From the NCBI GenBank assembly GCA_963711005.1, contig CAVQCJ010000002.1, positions 248,001 to 312,000 on the forward strand: a stretch of 64,000 bases of DNA, read 5' to 3'. Positions 61,664 to 64,000 of the stretch are shown piece after piece (positions within the stretch are counted from its first letter, which is position 1; each line of letters starts with the position of its first letter). The notes beneath the pieces are model-generated. The model did not search any database. It worked only from the letters and a program-made list of their open reading frames with translations, and had not been told where the DNA came from. The position numbers were made by a program, and so were the translations under genes. This stretch comes from CAVQCJ01 sp963711005 (lineage in GTDB: Bacteria; Actinomycetota; Actinomycetes; Prado026).

Positions 61664-62923
61664 TCAGTGCACCGTGACCACCGGGTCCGGGCCCGGGACG
61701 TGGACGTCTGCGAGCCAGCCGGCCGGCAGCTCGAACGGTCGCCCGGGCACCATCGGCCGGACCGAGCGGACCCGCCAGAGCAGCCGACCGCCCTGTCGCA
61801 CCTCGACCTCGGGCCGGCGCCGGTGCTCGCCGGACCACAGCACGAACCGGCCCCGCGGCGGAGCGGCCAGGTCCACCCCGACGCGCCCCGGCGCCATCCA
61901 GCGCAGCGGTTCGCCCAGGTCGAACCCGACCGAGCCCGGCGCCCGCTGCTCCGAAGACCCCGAGGCAGCGGACCGGAGCGCGGCCAGGGCCGACGCCGCC
62001 GCGGCCGCCGCGTCGAGCGCGGCCGCGTCCGCGGTCAGCACCGGGTGCGCGAGGTTGCCGGCACACAGCAGGCCGGTCCGTGCGGTACGCAGCGCGGTGT
62101 CCAGCACCGGCGCGGTGCTCGCCGGGTCGACCGCCACCCCGGCCATCCGCACGAGCTCGTTCTCGGCCACCCAGTCGCCGGTGAAGACCACGGTGTCGCA
62201 CTCGACCAGCCGGGTGCCGCCGTCCGGGCCGGCCAGCTCGACCGCCTCGACCCGGCCGTGCCCGAGGATCCGGGTGACCCGCGCGCCGGTCAGCAACGGG
62301 AACCGGTAGCGCGCGGACGCGGCCAGCCGGAACGCCTCGTACGACTGGTGCCGCGGCAGGTGCGTGACCATCGCCGCAACGCTGGTCCCGGCGTGGTGCA
62401 GAGTGAGGACGGCCGAGAAGCTCACGTGCTCGGCGCCGACGATGACCGCGCGCCGCCCGACGGACAGCCCGTGCTCGTACACCGTGCGCTGCAGCAGGCC
62501 GGTCGTCAGCACCCCGGCCGGGCGGTCCCCGGGCACCCAGCGGGCCGGGCGCGGCCGTTCGCGCGCCCCGGTGGCGAGCACCACGACACCGGCCTCGATC
62601 CGCTCCAGCCCGTCGGGCGACGTGGTCTCCAGCGCCAGCGGGCCGGCCCATCCGGTGACGCTCACGCCCGTGCGGACCTCGACGCCGGCGGCGACGGCGC
62701 GCTCGACCAGCCGCGCGGCGTACCGCGGCCCGGACATCGACCGGCGCAGGTCGCGCAGGCCGAACCCGCCGTGGTGGCAGAACCGCGGGATCCCCCCGGG
62801 GTGCGGCTCCCGGTCGAGCACCTCGACCCGTCCGCCCCCGAGCCGGGCCAGCTCGGTCGCGGTTGCGAGGCCGGCCGGACCGGCCCCGACCACCACGACG
62901 TCGACTGCACGGTCGCGCCGCAT
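61664..62923 (-). CDS. FAD/NAD(P)-binding oxidoreductase (GlpB/HcnB-like partner flavoprotein)
   Basis: Flavoprotein of 419 aa. The first Rossmann motif is VVVVGAGPAGLATATELARLGGG, with FCHHGGFGLRDLRR in the substrate region. A second motif, RRAVIVGAEHVSFSAV, has lost the usual glycine pattern. VVFTGDWVAENELVRMAG and LLCAGNLAHPV form the C-terminal FAD contacts, and a strand-rich tail follows (about 330-419). It follows the DAO/BFD flavoprotein with a TGATG overlap, so the two probably form one enzyme complex for an amine, opine or glycerol-3-phosphate-like substrate. Confidence 0.82.
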   Translation of the reverse strand: MRRDRAVDVVVVGAGPAGLATATELARLGGGRVEVLDREPHPGGIPRFCHHGGFGLRDLRRSMSGPRYAARLVERAVAAGVEVRTGVSVTGWAGPLALETTSPDGLERIEAGVVVLATGARERPRPARWVPGDRPAGVLTTGLLQRTVYEHGLSVGRRAVIVGAEHVSFSAVLTLHHAGTSVAAMVTHLPRHQSYEAFRLAASARYRFPLLTGARVTRILGHGRVEAVELAGPDGGTRLVECDTVVFTGDWVAENELVRMAGVAVDPASTAPVLDTALRTARTGLLCAGNLAHPVLTADAAALDAAAAAASALAALRSAASGSSEQRAPGSVGFDLGEPLRWMAPGRVGVDLAAPPRGRFVLWSGEHRRRPEVEVRQGGRLLWRVRSVRPMVPGRPFELPAGWLADVHVPGPDPVVTVH

Positions 62924-64000
62924 CAGCGCCGGCCCCCCGCCGCGGACGACTCGACCATCGCCCGCACGCTGGCCCCGCAGTGGAACCCCTGGCAGCGACC
63001 GTTGCCGGCCCGGGTCCTGCGGCGCAGCCCCTCCATCGAGCGGGCCGGCACAGGTGCCACCAGCGCGTCGCGGAGCTCCCCCAGCGACACCCGCTCGCAG
63101 TGGCAGACGATCCGGCCGTACGCGGGGTCGGCAGCCACCAGGTCCTCGCGCCGGTACGGACGCGGCTCGGCCTCGCCGAGCGCGGGCATCCGCGGGACCC
63201 GCACCGGGCGGCGCGGACCCAGCGCGAGGCCCCCGTCGCGGAGCAGGTCGACCACGTGCTCGCCGATCGCCAGCGACGCCGTCAGCCCGGTCGAGCGGAT
63301 GCCGCCGACGCAGAGGTACCGCTGCCGAGGGTGCACGGTGATCCGGTAGTCGGCGTGCTCGGTCGCTGCTCGCAGCCCTGCGTACACCGCAGTGACTTCC
63401 TCGTCGAGCAGCCGCGGCAGGATCGCCCGGCCACGGCTGCGCAGCATCGCCAGGCCGGCGGCGGTGGACGCGGTGTCGCTGCGGTCCGGTACGTCCTCGG
63501 CGGTCGGCCCGAGCAGGACGTTGCCGAACACCGTCGGTGCCACGAGCACGCCCTTGCCGCGAGCCGTAGGAACCGGCAGCAGGATGTGGCCGACCAGGCT
63601 CCGGGCCAGCTTGTCGAAGACGACCAGCTCGCCGCGTCGCGGGGTGACCGTGAAGTCGTGGTGACCGAGCATCGCGTCGACCGAGTCGGCGGACAGCCCG
63701 GCCGCGTTGACCAGCCAGCCGCAGCGGACCCGTCCGGCCGAGGTGCCCAGATCGTGCCCACCGTCGCCTGCGTCCACGATCTCGACCGAGCCGACCCGGT
63801 GCCCGAGCCGCAGGTCCGCGCCGGCGAGCACCGCCTCGGTCGCGAACGCGAGTGGCGTGCTCCACGGGTCGACGATGCTCTCGTCCGGCACGGCGAGCGC
63901 GCCGAGCGCGCCCGGCCCCAGCTGCGGCTCGAGCCGGTACAGCTCGTCCACCGGGACGGCGCGCGCGCTCTCGTAGCCGTTCGCCACGGCCTTCGCCGCC
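62923..64000 (-). CDS. DAO-fold FAD oxidoreductase with C-terminal BFD iron-sulfur domain (5' end outside window)
   Basis: The last 359 codons are present; the N-terminal FAD motif is outside. The DAO/GlpA-like body reads DESIVDPWSTPLAFATEAVLAGADLRLGH and WLVNAAGLSADSVDAMLG, and CVGGIRSTGLTASLAIGEHV binds FAD. Residues towards the end form a BFD-like [2Fe-2S] module, with cysteines in IVCHCERVS and GRCQGFHCG. This is the layout of glycerol-3-phosphate dehydrogenase A or octopine/HCN synthase-type subunits. It overlaps the next gene by TGATG. Confidence 0.85.
   Translation of the reverse strand, partial: AAKAVANGYESARAVPVDELYRLEPQLGPGALGALAVPDESIVDPWSTPLAFATEAVLAGADLRLGHRVGSVEIVDAGDGGHDLGTSAGRVRCGWLVNAAGLSADSVDAMLGHHDFTVTPRRGELVVFDKLARSLVGHILLPVPTARGKGVLVAPTVFGNVLLGPTAEDVPDRSDTASTAAGLAMLRSRGRAILPRLLDEEVTAVYAGLRAATEHADYRITVHPRQRYLCVGGIRSTGLTASLAIGEHVVDLLRDGGLALGPRRPVRVPRMPALGEAEPRPYRREDLVAADPAYGRIVCHCERVSLGELRDALVAPVPARSMEGLRRRTRAGNGRCQGFHCGASVRAMVESSAAGGRR

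Overview
The window is about 72% GC by impression, with dense genes, GTG/TTG starts and many 4-base stop/start overlaps. It carries the order tRNA-Pro / tig / clpP1 / clpP2 / clpX, paired ClpP paralogues, SSI-type inhibitor, BTAD (SARP) and MalT-type LuxR regulators, a Streptomyces-style lone DUF1501/DUF1800 pair and WXG100/EccC genes. Together these point to a free-living, metabolically versatile actinomycete (Actinomycetota). I cannot fix the genus. Nothing looks like a prophage, IS element or CRISPR array.

Layout. 1-3674: protein quality control (clpX, clpP2, clpP1, tig) and tRNA-Pro. 3710-5630: TetR with a divergent MDR oxidoreductase, then tRNA-Gly. 5663-7957: a translationally coupled PadR / DUF1048 / ABC efflux cassette. 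8238-13621: small protein, DUF4386 membrane protein, MFS transporter, giant MalT-type LuxR regulator. 13629-17257: alpha/beta hydrolase facing a TetR across a strong palindrome, then a hydrolase-glycosyltransferase fusion. 17413-26279: secreted or lipid-anchored SSI inhibitor, class III aminotransferase and FAD oxidase, kinase-like protein, GH18 enzyme, acetyltransferases, XRE regulator with a membrane partner. 26325-33569: TrmO, a small protein, then a compact type VII (ESX-like) locus with an RNase A-like toxin. 33550-42103: PP2C phosphatase, Eis-like GNAT, DUF429, APH-like kinase, hemerythrin, PepN. 42131-54406: DUF5130, MalQ, two-component system, HNH nuclease, S9 peptidase, MscS, P-loop kinase, DUF1501/DUF1800. 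54528-64000: truncated haemoglobin, thioesterase, EttA, SSB paralogue, BTAD regulator, LysE and MFS exporters and two flavoproteins.

The most notable system is the divergent module at 27179-33569. A WXG100 protein, a second small helical protein and a 499-residue protein ending in a CdiA-type RNase A fold are coupled on the minus strand. They face a three-ATPase EccC and a free-standing ubiquitin-like (YukD/EsaB-like) protein on the plus strand. No EccB, EccE, MycP or multi-membrane EccD is present, and no immunity gene is apparent.

A second general feature is data quality or real decay. Nine single-base frameshifts (seven apparent insertions, two deletions) break otherwise perfectly conserved genes: clpP1 twice, tig, both ABC subunits, trmO, pepN twice and the S9 peptidase. 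Several are essential or near-essential in relatives, so sequencing error is the simplest reading. Each affected gene is annotated across its shift.
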